A stretch of 64,000 nucleotides of DNA from Bacteroidia bacterium. Lineage in GTDB: Bacteria > Bacteroidota > Bacteroidia > J057. Each line of letters starts with the position of its first letter. The first letter of the stretch is position 1. Positions 8,602 through 17,035 of the stretch are shown here, in pieces. The position numbers were made by a program, and so were the translations under genes. The stretch is taken from NCBI GenBank assembly GCA_030430205.1, contig JAUIGE010000001.1:186001-250000 (forward strand), read 5' to 3'. The notes below the pieces were generated by a model that did not search any database, was not told the origin of the DNA, and saw nothing but the letters and a program-made list of their open reading frames with translations.

Positions 8602-9846
8602 ATGGCATCATTAACTCCATGGATTTCGATTCCACAGGATTCCGACTTTAGCATTTACAATTTGCCTTTCGGCATATTTTCACGGCAGTATGAGCCGCCT
8701 CGCGCCGCGATCGCCATAGGCGATAAGTTGATCGACTTATTTCCCCTGGCAAAGCAGGGATTTTTTGATGAACTGGTGCCTACGCGCACCGTATTCGCGG
8801 AGCCGACCCTCAACAGTTTTATTGCCCTGGGCAAAAAAATCACGAACGGTGTTCGTCTCCTGGTTCAAACATGGCTTTGTGAAGAAGGCTCTCCATTGCA
8901 TCAAAACCAAGACCTCATCTATCCGCAGGCAGATGTAAAAATGCATTTACCTGTGAAAATAGGCGACTACACTGATTTCTACTCCAGCATTGAGCACGCG
9001 ACCAATGTCGGCAAAATGTTTCGCGATCCGGAAAATGCGCTTCTTCCTAACTGGAAGCATATTCCTGTCGGCTACCATGGCCGGGCCTCTTCGATCATCC
9101 CCAGCGGCCAGCCGATTCTTCGCCCTAAAGGGCAGGTGGTCGCAAAAGATGCGAAAGATCCGTCTTATCAGCCTTCCGGCAGATTGGACTTTGAGTTGGA
9201 GATGGCTTTTATCATTGGAAAAAATACAGAATTGGGCGACTCCATTTCTACAGCCGAGGCCGAAGATTACATCTTTGGGATGGTGCTATTCAATGACTGG
9301 TCCGCCAGAGATATTCAGAAATGGGAATACGTTCCGCTCGGGCCTTTTTTAGGAAAAAGCTTTGCCTCTTCCGTCTCTCCCTGGGTGGTGCCTTTGGAAG
9401 CGTTGGACCCTTTTCGGGTTCCTGGCCCGGAGCAAAACCCTCCTGTTTTGCCCTATTTAAACTATATGGGCAACAAAAATTATGACATCGCCTTAGAAGT
9501 GGGCATACAGCCCCGAGGCGCAACAGAAACCATCGTCAGCCGATCCAATTTCCAATATATGTACTGGAATATGGCCCAGCAATTGGCACATCACACCATC
9601 AACGGCTGTAATGTGAATGTGGGAGACATGATGGCTTCTGGTACGATCAGTGGAAAAAGCGAAGATTCCTACGGTTCCATGCTGGAACTCGCCTGGGCAG
9701 GCAGCAAGCCGCTCAAGATGAGCGATGGCTCAGAACGCGTCTTCATCAACGACTACGACACCGTCATCATGCGTGGCCATGCTGAAAAAGATGGCGTGCG
9801 GGTTGGATTTGGAGAGGTTAGGGCGCAGGTGTTACCGGGGAAATAG
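8602..9846 (+). CDS. fahA: Fumarylacetoacetase
   Basis: Hydrolyses fumarylacetoacetate to fumarate and acetoacetate, the last step of tyrosine breakdown. The 414 residues fit the family. The N-terminal SH3-like domain is followed by the FAH catalytic domain: DYTDFYSSIEHATNVG with the proposed catalytic histidine and metal-binding aspartate, PVGYHGRASSI, LDFELEMAFIIGKNT with the metal-binding glutamates, and LFNDWSARDIQKWEYVPLGPF. The gene follows hmgA and ends just before an imperfect hairpin element that separates it from the convergent aminotransferase gene. Maleylacetoacetate isomerase, which should act between HmgA and FahA, is not in the window. Confidence 0.97.
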   Translation: MASLTPWISIPQDSDFSIYNLPFGIFSRQYEPPRAAIAIGDKLIDLFPLAKQGFFDELVPTRTVFAEPTLNSFIALGKKITNGVRLLVQTWLCEEGSPLHQNQDLIYPQADVKMHLPVKIGDYTDFYSSIEHATNVGKMFRDPENALLPNWKHIPVGYHGRASSIIPSGQPILRPKGQVVAKDAKDPSYQPSGRLDFELEMAFIIGKNTELGDSISTAEAEDYIFGMVLFNDWSARDIQKWEYVPLGPFLGKSFASSVSPWVVPLEALDPFRVPGPEQNPPVLPYLNYMGNKNYDIALEVGIQPRGATETIVSRSNFQYMYWNMAQQLAHHTINGCNVNVGDMMASGTISGKSEDSYGSMLELAWAGSKPLKMSDGSERVFINDYDTVIMRGHAEKDGVRVGFGEVRAQVLPGK

Positions 9847-9854
9847 GGAAGAAG

Positions 9855-9922
9855 TTTCGGGTTTCGGGTTTCGGGTTTCGGGTGAATACCGGAACTCGAA
9901 ACTCAAAACCCGAAACTCGAAA
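9855..9922. repeat. Imperfect hairpin element (copy 2) between fahA and the aminotransferase
   Basis: Four TTTCGGG heptamers (9855-9882) face a partly complementary arm of CCGGAACTCGAAACTC- and CCCGAAACTCGAAAC-type sequence (9889-9922). The element ends exactly at the minus-strand stop codon (9923-9925). It could form a long imperfect hairpin and act as a bidirectional terminator. Confidence 0.8.
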
Positions 9923-11050
9923 CTATCCTAAAACTTTCTTCATCCCTTCAACAAAAGCGACATTCCCCTCATGCGTGCCGACGGTCACGCGGATATGTCC
10001 TGGAGCGCCATTATTGGCGCCTGAGCGGATCATCACCCCTTCCGCCAACATTTTGTTGACGAGTTCATCCACCGCTATGGGGGATTTGAAGAGGATGAAA
10101 TTCGTGTGACTTTCCCAGTAGCGAATGCCTAATTCGTCAAAGGCAGCATACAGAAAGGGTTTTTCTGCTTTCATCAGGTTCTGTGTCGCCTCTACATGCT
10201 CCACATCTCCCAGGGCTGCGATAGCCCCTTCTACGCTCATCGCACTGATGAAGAAAGGCCTGCGCAATTTTTGCAGGTAGTCTGCTATGCGTGGTGTGCA
10301 AAAGGCGTAGCCTGCTCGCATACCCGCAAGGCCGTAGGCCTTGGAGAAGCTGTGCAAGCCGATCACGTTTTTCCCTTCGAGCACATAGTCCTTTGCAAAA
10401 GGAAAGCAGCTTTGATCTGCAAAATGCCAGTACACTTCATCATGAAGCAGGATGACATGTGGAGGTAGGTTATTCACCAGGCGATCCATCGTCTCCCTGG
10501 GAATCATGGTTCCTGTCGGATTGTTGGGATTGGTCACGAAGATCAATCGGGTATTATCATTGATGGCATCGAGTATGCCCTCCACATCCAACTCAAACTC
10601 ACCTTCCAGTAAAGGGACATTTACCACTTTGGCTCCATTGAGCTGGGAAAAAATTTCATATACATGAAAGGTAGGGTTAGAAAGGATGCACTCCAGGCCG
10701 GGCTCCAGAAATCCTCTGGCGAGCATATCAATGATCTCCAGGCCGCTATTGGCGGTCACAAACTGATCAGGCGTCAGTTCGCCCTCAAAGTGCGCTGAAA
10801 GCGCCTCCCGGAAGGGATCGTCGGTACGATAAGCGTATTCATGGAGGTTGGCCAGGCTCTTTCGGATGGCTTCGAGGGCCTTGGGTGAAGGCCCGAGAAC
10901 GTTCTCGTTGGAAGAAAGCTTGTACAGCTTTTTGCCTTCTACAAGCTCCTGTACTTCGGCCGTGGTGCGGCCGGCTTTTTGGTTCAGATCAGCCTGAAAC
11001 TGATCTATATGCGCCTTAAAAGGCGAAATTTTTGTTGTCGTGCGGCTCAT
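9923..11050 (-). CDS. HisC-like aminotransferase, probably tyrosine transaminase
   Basis: Class I/II PLP aminotransferase of 375 residues. By sequence it belongs to the histidinol-phosphate aminotransferase group: LSSNENVLGPSP near the N-terminus, TNPNNPTGT, HDEVYWHF, the PLP-lysine motif SFSKAYGLAGMRAGY, and a C-terminal arginine in IRVTVGTHEGN that binds the substrate carboxylate. No other his gene is near. It lies 11 bp downstream of hpd, whose substrate 4-hydroxyphenylpyruvate is what tyrosine transamination yields, so the context points to tyrosine (or general aromatic) aminotransferase activity. HisC-fold enzymes are known to accept aromatic amino acids in several bacteria. A role in histidine synthesis remains possible if no other hisC exists in the genome. 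Confidence 0.85.
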   Translation of the reverse strand: MSRTTTKISPFKAHIDQFQADLNQKAGRTTAEVQELVEGKKLYKLSSNENVLGPSPKALEAIRKSLANLHEYAYRTDDPFREALSAHFEGELTPDQFVTANSGLEIIDMLARGFLEPGLECILSNPTFHVYEIFSQLNGAKVVNVPLLEGEFELDVEGILDAINDNTRLIFVTNPNNPTGTMIPRETMDRLVNNLPPHVILLHDEVYWHFADQSCFPFAKDYVLEGKNVIGLHSFSKAYGLAGMRAGYAFCTPRIADYLQKLRRPFFISAMSVEGAIAALGDVEHVEATQNLMKAEKPFLYAAFDELGIRYWESHTNFILFKSPIAVDELVNKMLAEGVMIRSGANNGAPGHIRVTVGTHEGNVAFVEGMKKVLG

Positions 11051-11061
11051 AATTTTTCCTT

Positions 11062-12195
11062 TTACAAGGTTCCTCTTATCTCCTGCTCACGCTCAATCGC
11101 TTCAAAGAGAGCTTTGAAGTTACCCTTGCCAAAAGAGGTAGCGCCTTTGCGCTGGATGATCTCAAAAAACATCGTAGGCCTTGGGCCTACAGGCTTGGTG
11201 AATATTTGCAACAAATAACCTTCATCATCACGATCCACCAAAACGCCCAGCTCTTTGAGCGGTTCTAAATCTTCATCAATGGGACCTACGCGGTCCAACA
11301 ATACATCATAGTAGGTTGTTGGAACACGCAGAAATTCTATGCCGCGAGCTTGCAACTCCTTTACTGTTGCTATCACATTGTCTGTAGCGACCGCTATGTG
11401 CTGCACACCAGCGCCCTCATAAAAATCCAGGTATTCATCTACCTGAGACCTTTTCAAGCCTTCAGCAGGCTCATTGATAGGAAATTTGATGCGGCCGTTA
11501 CCGTTGCTCATCACTTTACTCATGAGTGCGGTATATTCCGTAGAAATGTCTTTGTCATCAAAAGACATGATCTGGGTGAAGCCCATCACATCTTCATAAA
11601 AATTGACCCACTCATTCATTTGACCCAACTCAACATTACCTACCATGTGGTCGACATACTTTAAGCCCACTGGCTCAGGATTGTAGTCGGTTTCCCACTT
11701 TTTGAAAGCAGGCAGAAAGAGACCTTTGTAGTCTTTGCGTTCTACAAAAAGGTGAATGGTTTCACCATAAGTATAAATCCCTGCGCGAACCACTTGTCCA
11801 TCTTTGTCTTTTTCAACAACAGGCTCCATATAGGATTTAGCGCCTCTTTTGATCGCTTCCTGATAAGCATAGGTAGCATCATCCACCCAAAGGGCGATCA
11901 TTTTTACCCCATCACCATGCTTATCTATGTGACGGCCGACATCTGTTCCGCTTTTGAGTGGAGAAGTGAGGATCAGTCTGATTTTATCCTGAACAACTAC
12001 ATAAGACTCCCGATCCGTCAATCCTGTCTCCAGGCCAGCATAGGCCATAGATTGGAATCCAAAGGCGGTTTTGTAGAAATGTGCTGCCTGCTTGGAATTG
12101 CTGACATAGAGCTCCAGATAATCCGTGCCATTGATAGGCATGAAGTCGGCAGCGTTCTCGTAAATTTTGGGTATGTTATTCGTTGTAATCGGCAT
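11062..12195 (-). CDS. hpd: 4-Hydroxyphenylpyruvate dioxygenase
   Basis: Converts 4-hydroxyphenylpyruvate to homogentisate using Fe(II) and O2. The 377-residue sequence has the two-domain glyoxalase/VOC fold. The 2-His-1-Glu iron site can be read as the histidine in YVDHMVGNV, the histidine in VQHIAVATDN and the glutamate in MFFEIIQRKG close to the C-terminus. Length is normal. It is followed after 11 bp by the aminotransferase, so the two probably form an operon. A 14-bp perfect palindrome lies 30 bp upstream, in the gap to the MarR gene. Confidence 0.97.
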   Translation of the reverse strand: MPITTNNIPKIYENAADFMPINGTDYLELYVSNSKQAAHFYKTAFGFQSMAYAGLETGLTDRESYVVVQDKIRLILTSPLKSGTDVGRHIDKHGDGVKMIALWVDDATYAYQEAIKRGAKSYMEPVVEKDKDGQVVRAGIYTYGETIHLFVERKDYKGLFLPAFKKWETDYNPEPVGLKYVDHMVGNVELGQMNEWVNFYEDVMGFTQIMSFDDKDISTEYTALMSKVMSNGNGRIKFPINEPAEGLKRSQVDEYLDFYEGAGVQHIAVATDNVIATVKELQARGIEFLRVPTTYYDVLLDRVGPIDEDLEPLKELGVLVDRDDEGYLLQIFTKPVGPRPTMFFEIIQRKGATSFGKGNFKALFEAIEREQEIRGTL

Positions 12196-12224
12196 GACTA
12201 AAATAAATTATTTATGCTACAATA

Positions 12225-12238
12225 ATTGCCATGGCAAT
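12225..12238. promoter_or_regulatory. Perfect 14-bp palindrome ATTGCCATGGCAAT (candidate MarR operator)
   Basis: The palindrome lies in the 88-bp gap between the MarR gene and hpd, 30 bp before the hpd start codon. MarR dimers generally bind short palindromes that overlap promoters of adjacent genes. The core ATTGC/GCAAT also occurs as an inverted repeat at the hmgA promoter. Binding by this MarR is inference from proximity and symmetry. Confidence 0.5.
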
Positions 12239-12283
12239 ATACCACTTTTTGGAAAGATGGCCAAACAACTGCCAGGCGGCTCT

Positions 12284-12718
12284 TTATTCAAAGTTCGTAA
12301 AAATCTGATTCAGAATCCGGGTAAAGTGCTGATAATCTTCTTCTCCCAGTTTTTGCCAGCCTTGCTCGCGTAGCCCTTGCACGAGGGGCTGTGCTTTTTC
12401 GACCACCTGCTTTCCCTGAAGTGTCAGGAAAACGCGATGCCTTCTTCTGTCATTTTCAAAACGTTGACGCTCAGTAAAGCCTTTTTTTTCGAGCAAATCG
12501 AGAATACGGGAGATGGTAGGGGTATTTTTAAAAATTTGTGCAGCCAGGTCGGTTTGAGAGAGGCCGTTGTCATAATAGAGCTTTTCGAGCAATACCCACT
12601 GCTCAGGAGTAATATCCAGGCCTAGCTGGGCAAAGGCCTGACTGAAGCCGAGTTTCACTTTACGGCTGGTTCTTTCGAGGAGATAACCAAAGTATTTGTG
12701 ATCGCTTCCCTTATCCAT
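12284..12718 (-). CDS. MarR family transcriptional regulator
   Basis: Winged-helix regulator of 144 residues, a typical MarR length. The start at 12718 (MDKGSDHKYFGYLLERTSRK) is preferred because the 11 residues encoded upstream run into a terminator. The recognition region is visible as GLSQTDLAAQIFKNTPTISR, and the wing follows with ERQRFENDRRRHRVFLT (the DxRxxxxxLT pattern). It stands immediately upstream of hpd on the same strand, so it probably controls the tyrosine degradation genes, likely with a pathway metabolite such as homogentisate or hydroxyphenylpyruvate as ligand. The ligand is a guess. The only upstream space is the 3' terminator of tRNA-Glu, so its own promoter is unclear. 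Confidence 0.9.
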   Translation of the reverse strand: MDKGSDHKYFGYLLERTSRKVKLGFSQAFAQLGLDITPEQWVLLEKLYYDNGLSQTDLAAQIFKNTPTISRILDLLEKKGFTERQRFENDRRRHRVFLTLQGKQVVEKAQPLVQGLREQGWQKLGEEDYQHFTRILNQIFTNFE

Positions 12719-12730
12719 GATATAAAGGTA

Positions 12731-12768
12731 TAAAAAAAATAAGCCTGACAATCATTGACTGTCAGGCT
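12731..12768 (-). terminator. Rho-independent terminator after tRNA-Glu
   Basis: On the minus strand the stem AGCCTGACA / TGTCAGGCT (12742-12768) is followed by a run rich in T (TTATTTTTTTTATA). It lies 5 bp past the 3' end of tRNA-Glu and just before the marR start, so marR must be expressed by read-through or from a promoter overlapping this hairpin. Confidence 0.85.
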
Positions 12769-12772
12769 ACTG

Positions 12773-12844
12773 TACCCCGTAGGGGAATCGAACCCCTGTT
12801 GCCAGAATGAAAATCTGGAGTCCTAACCGCTAGACGAACGGGGC
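12773..12844 (-). tRNA. tRNA-Glu (UUC)
   Basis: A complete 72-nt cloverleaf on the minus strand. The anticodon stem CCAGA/TCTGG encloses the loop TTTTCAT, giving anticodon UUC. The T-arm GGGGTTCGATTCCCC is intact. The acceptor stem has six Watson-Crick pairs and a G1-U72 wobble; the discriminator is A and no CCA is encoded. Confidence 0.97.
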
Positions 12845-12883
12845 TAAAACTTTATTTCAAAATGCATTTTTTAAAATGCCATG

Positions 12884-12914
12884 CAAATGTAGTGGTAGAG
12901 GACCAACTTGTCAA
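12884..12914 (-). promoter_or_regulatory. Promoter of tRNA-Glu
   Basis: On the minus strand TTG (12912-12914), 20 nt, then TACATTTG (12884-12891): an exact match to the Bacteroidota -7 box at proper spacing. The predicted start near 12877 gives a leader of about 33 nt. Confidence 0.65.
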
Positions 12915-13010
12915 GCCTTTTGAAAAAAAATTATGGAAGTCTTTAAAATAGCTAATCCGGCAATTTGGCCCAAATTGACTGGTCCCAAACTTTTCCTTGA
13001 TTCGGACCAT

Positions 13011-13040
13011 TTGAAATTGTTAATCTGAAATGTATTTTAG
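13011..13040 (+). promoter_or_regulatory. Candidate promoter of gap
   Basis: TTG (13011-13013), 19 nt, TATTTTAG (13033-13040), two mismatches from TAnnTTTG. The spacing is ideal and the leader would be about 40 nt. Confidence 0.4.
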
Positions 13041-13062
13041 CGCCGATTTAAGAATTGTTTAA

Positions 13063-14085
<1,023 letters not shown>

Positions 14086-14090
14086 CCGGA

Positions 14091-14131
14091 TTTCTGGTTC
14101 CTGGTTTCAAATTGAAACCAGGAACCGGAAA
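14091..14131. terminator. 20-bp hairpin between gap and pth (hairpin-element family, copy 3)
   Basis: TTTCTGGTTCCTGGTTTCAA (14091-14110) pairs with the 20 nt at 14112-14131 with a single G-T position and a one-base centre. It fills nearly the whole gap between two convergent stop codons and ends exactly at the pth stop codon (14132). It probably terminates both transcripts. Its sequence resembles the TTTCGGG-type elements. Confidence 0.75.
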
Positions 14132-14707
14132 TTATTCGCCCTTCTTCTTTTGATTGAAGCTATTCATGGTATGAGCGATCCCCACGCTCACAAATGATAA
14201 AATGCCTTCCACACACTCATCCAATATAGGTGGCATGGCTTCAAATTCTTCATCTGTAAAATCTGAAAGGACATAGTCTACCTGCGAGCCGCTGGGGAAA
14301 TCATTTCCAACACCAAAGCGCATGCGCGAATATTTGGTGGTTCCGAGTAGTTCCTGGATATTTTTGAGGCCATTATGGCCTCCATCGGAGCCCTTGGGCT
14401 TGATTCTACAACTCCCAAAAGGCAAAGCGAGGTCGTCTGTGACGACCAGGATATTCTCCAGCGGAATTTTTTCCTGCTGCATATAATACCTGACAGCCTT
14501 TCCACTCAGGTTCATATAGGTGGTAGGCAGGACGAGGAAAAGTGTTTTTCCTCTATGTTTTATTTTGGCAGTGAAGGCATGACGGTTTTGCTCCGGACTT
14601 ACCCCAAATCGCTCCATCAGGCGATTCAAAATCATAAAACCTACATTATGGCGAGTATCAACATACTCGCTTCCGATATTGCCCAAGCCTACTATAAGAT
14701 ACTTCAT
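14132..14707 (-). CDS. pth: Peptidyl-tRNA hydrolase
   Basis: Releases peptides from peptidyl-tRNA that dropped off the ribosome. 191 residues, normal for the family. Seen: LIVGLGNIGSEYVDTRHNVGF with the catalytic histidine and the tRNA-binding asparagine, the aspartate in VVTDDLALPFG, and the GSDGGHNGLKNI motif. It is the last gene of the tRNA-Gln-prs-rplY-pth cluster; pairing of rplY with pth is common across bacteria. It converges on gap with a shared hairpin terminator. Confidence 0.98.
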   Translation of the reverse strand: MKYLIVGLGNIGSEYVDTRHNVGFMILNRLMERFGVSPEQNRHAFTAKIKHRGKTLFLVLPTTYMNLSGKAVRYYMQQEKIPLENILVVTDDLALPFGSCRIKPKGSDGGHNGLKNIQELLGTTKYSRMRFGVGNDFPSGSQVDYVLSDFTDEEFEAMPPILDECVEGILSFVSVGIAHTMNSFNQKKKGE

Positions 14708-14789
14708 AAGGACCGGAAAATTAAATAGCCAACCCCTGAATAGGAGCTGGCTATGTATTTATACAACAAACAAAGTTGTGTTATCTATT

Positions 14790-15392
14790 TTACTCTTCAG
14801 TTGTCTCTTCGGTTTCCTCATCCTCATCATCAGTAGAGGTAGCGGAACGCAATGCGCGAGGAATTTCAACCCCTGCTATCGCAGCGGAAAGGCTCGAAGT
14901 GATGTTGAGATCTGTTTTCAGGTCTCCCACTTTGATGGACTGTCCCAGCTCCAGGGCACTTACATTGACCTCAATAAACTCAGGCAGTTCTGAAGGAATA
15001 CCTTTTACTTTCAGCTTACGCAATTTAGGCATAAGGCGTCCGCCTTTGATTACTCCTTTAGGAGTGCCTACCATCTTAAGTGGCAGCACCACTTCTACAG
15101 CCTGTCCTTCTGCGAGCTGCAAGAAGTCAATGTGGAGGATTTTATCCGTTACAGGATGGTATTGTGCTTCGCGAACCACTGAGGGGCTTACTTTACCATC
15201 GACCTCAATCTGGACGATATAGGTTTCCTGTGTAAACAAAATGGTTTTTGCGGTCGCATAATCCAGCATAATTGAGTTGGCGGTATTGCCACCATACAGG
15301 ACTGCAGGAACTTTTCCATCTCTCCTCAATTGCTTGGTAGCAGCCTTGGACAAATCAGTGCGCGGCTGAGCCGGAATGGATGTTGTCTTCAT
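14790..15392 (-). CDS. rplY: 50S ribosomal protein L25, Ctc form
   Basis: Binds 5S rRNA in the large ribosomal subunit. At 200 residues it is the long CTC type: an N-terminal L25 domain (about 1-90, with LRRDGKVPAVLYGG) plus a C-terminal TL5-like beta domain (about 95-185). It ends in an acidic tail, TDDEDEETEETTEE. The start codon lies 7 bp after the prs stop codon, which implies cotranscription. Confidence 0.96.
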   Translation of the reverse strand: MKTTSIPAQPRTDLSKAATKQLRRDGKVPAVLYGGNTANSIMLDYATAKTILFTQETYIVQIEVDGKVSPSVVREAQYHPVTDKILHIDFLQLAEGQAVEVVLPLKMVGTPKGVIKGGRLMPKLRKLKVKGIPSELPEFIEVNVSALELGQSIKVGDLKTDLNITSSLSAAIAGVEIPRALRSATSTDDEDEETEETTEE

Positions 15393-15399
15393 TTCTTCT

Positions 15400-16341
15400 T
15401 TAGTCTATGATAAAAAGTGAACTAATGGATTCGAAATTGTGAATCTTTCTAAAAGCTTTTGCCAATAGGGGTGCTATGGTGAGCACTTTTATTTTCTTTG
15501 ACTTCTTTTCTGCCGGAATCGGAATGGTGTCTGTCACCACCAATTCTTCCAGTTGGGAAGCGTCTATTCGCTCATGAGCGGGTCCTGAAAGGACAGGGTG
15601 GGTTACGATGGCTCTTACTGAAAGAGCTCCTTGCTCCAGCAAGACATCTGCTGCTTTGCAGAGGGTTCCGGCAGTATCTGCCAGGTCATCCACTAAAACC
15701 ACATTCATCCCTTTTACATCTCCAATGACACGCATCGAAGCCACTTCATTGGGCTTTTCACGATGCTTATCAATGATAGCCAGGCTACCATTGAGGTAGG
15801 TGGCATACATCCTTGCACGCGCCGAACCACCGATATCGGGGGAAGCAATGCAGAGATTCTCCAATTTCAGGTTTTTTAAATAAGGAACGAAGACCGCAGA
15901 AGCATCCAGGTGATCCAGTGGTATGTTGAAGAAACCCTGAATCTGACCGGCATGCAAGTCCATGGTCATGATACGATCGGCACCTGCTGCTGTCAGTAGA
16001 TCAGCGATCAGTTTTGCTCCTATTGAAACCCGGGATTTGTGCTTCCGATCCTGTCGTGCATACCCATAATAAGGAATAACAACAACAATTTGATTGGCAG
16101 AAGCACGTTTTGCTGCATCTATCATCAACAGCAATTCCATCAAGTTTTCAGAAGGTGCGAAAGTAGACTGAACCAAAAAGAGGTTGGCTCCTCTGATTGA
16201 CTCTTCGTAGAAGACCTGCATCTCCCCGTCACTAAACGTAAGGACTTCCAGGTTGCCCAGGGAAGAGCCGAAAAAGTCTGCTATCTTCTCCGCAAGATAC
16301 CTAGATGCAGTGCCGGAGAATATTTTGATTGGTGAAGACAT
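15400..16341 (-). CDS. prs: Ribose-phosphate pyrophosphokinase
   Basis: Makes PRPP from ribose 5-phosphate and ATP for nucleotide, histidine and NAD synthesis. 313 residues, standard. Motifs: FSDGEMQVFYEESIRG near the N-terminus, the ATP-binding region YYGYARQDRKHKSR, TMDLHAGQIQGFF with the catalytic histidine, and the PRPP loop VLVDDLADTAGTL. Cotranscribed with the tRNA-Gln gene 11 bp upstream and with rplY and pth downstream. Sharing a transcript with a tRNA means the mRNA is made by tRNA processing or read-through. Confidence 0.97.
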   Translation of the reverse strand: MSSPIKIFSGTASRYLAEKIADFFGSSLGNLEVLTFSDGEMQVFYEESIRGANLFLVQSTFAPSENLMELLLMIDAAKRASANQIVVVIPYYGYARQDRKHKSRVSIGAKLIADLLTAAGADRIMTMDLHAGQIQGFFNIPLDHLDASAVFVPYLKNLKLENLCIASPDIGGSARARMYATYLNGSLAIIDKHREKPNEVASMRVIGDVKGMNVVLVDDLADTAGTLCKAADVLLEQGALSVRAIVTHPVLSGPAHERIDASQLEELVVTDTIPIPAEKKSKKIKVLTIAPLLAKAFRKIHNFESISSLFIID

Positions 16342-16352
16342 TTTTTGTCTTG

Positions 16353-16424
16353 CTGACCCACAAGGACTCGAACCTTGAACGACAGAACCAAAATCTGCTG
16401 TGTTACCAATTACACCATGGGTCA
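16353..16424 (-). tRNA. tRNA-Gln (UUG)
   Basis: A 72-nt cloverleaf on the minus strand. The acceptor stem TGACCCA/TGGGTCA is perfect, discriminator G, no encoded CCA. The anticodon stem GCAGA/TCTGT encloses TTTTGGT, giving anticodon UUG. Its 3' end lies 11 bp before the prs start codon with no terminator between. Confidence 0.97.
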
Positions 16425-16448
16425 GTGTGTGTTGTTAGAAACGGATTG

Positions 16449-16478
16449 CAAATTTATACAAAAAAATATGATTGGCAA
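16449..16478 (-). promoter_or_regulatory. Promoter of the tRNA-Gln-prs-rplY-pth cluster
   Basis: On the minus strand TTG (16476-16478), exactly 19 nt, then TAAATTTG (16449-16456): a perfect Bacteroidota promoter. The predicted start near 16442 is 18 nt before the tRNA. Confidence 0.75.
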
Positions 16479-16556
16479 TATGGATTGTGTTTTTTTTCAA
16501 AAGCTTTTTCAAAAAAAAAATTGAGCCGTTATTGCACGAAAAGAACATATAAGAAT

Positions 16557-16583
16557 AAAAAAAGCGCCTTTGTAAAAGGCGCT
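16557..16583 (-). terminator. Minus-strand terminator in front of ridA
   Basis: Stem AGCGCCTTT / AAAGGCGCT with a 3-nt loop (16563-16583); on the minus strand it is followed by a T-run, on the plus strand it is not. The only minus-strand transcript that can reach it is the TolC/fusion-protein message, after crossing the RidA gene in antisense. The hairpin also lies in the probable 5' leader of the RidA gene. Confidence 0.75.
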
Positions 16584-16615
16584 GCAAAGTTAACATTTCG
16601 TTAAAAACCTCCAAA

Positions 16616-17035
16616 ATGAATTCTCAAGCATTTAACTCGGACAGAGCCCCCCAGGCCGTAGGCCTGTATCCACATGCCCGCAAGGTGGGCAATCTGCTAT
16701 TTTTATCCGGAGTGGGACCCCGAAAAAAAGGCAGCAAAAGCATCCCCGGTGTTGAGTTAAGCGAAAAAGGAGAAATCCTTAGCTACGATATCGAAGCGCA
16801 ATGCCATGCTGTTTTTCAAAATATTCGCTATATACTCGAAGACGCAGGTTCTTCCTGGGAAAATCTGATAGACATAACGGTCTTTTTGACCAATATGAAA
16901 GACGATTTTCCTACCTACAATCGCTTATATGCGGAATACTTCAAAGATGTGCAGCCTTGCAGAACTACCGTTGAGATCAACTGTCTGCCTACCCCCATAG
17001 GGATTGAGCTAAAGGTGGTTGCCTGGATTGATTAA
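16616..17035 (+). CDS. RidA family protein, resembles 2-aminomuconate deaminase
   Basis: YjgF/YER057c/UK114 fold enzyme of 139 residues, a trimer that deaminates enamines or imines with released ammonia. The conserved arginine and proline region appears as PCRTTVEINCLPTPIGIELKV. The N-terminal half (SGVGPRKKGSKSIPGV, then YDIEAQCHAVFQNIRYILEDAG) resembles, from memory, the 2-aminomuconate deaminases of the kynurenine/2-aminophenol routes more than housekeeping RidA, which is about 128 residues. No other gene of that pathway is in the window, so the substrate is uncertain. The stop codon overlaps the convergent fusion-protein gene by 4 bp. Confidence 0.85.
   Translation: MNSQAFNSDRAPQAVGLYPHARKVGNLLFLSGVGPRKKGSKSIPGVELSEKGEILSYDIEAQCHAVFQNIRYILEDAGSSWENLIDITVFLTNMKDDFPTYNRLYAEYFKDVQPCRTTVEINCLPTPIGIELKVVAWID

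Noticed and set aside
9923-11050. Part of a histidine biosynthesis operon
   Set aside because: No other his gene is present, and the neighbours on both sides belong to tyrosine degradation.
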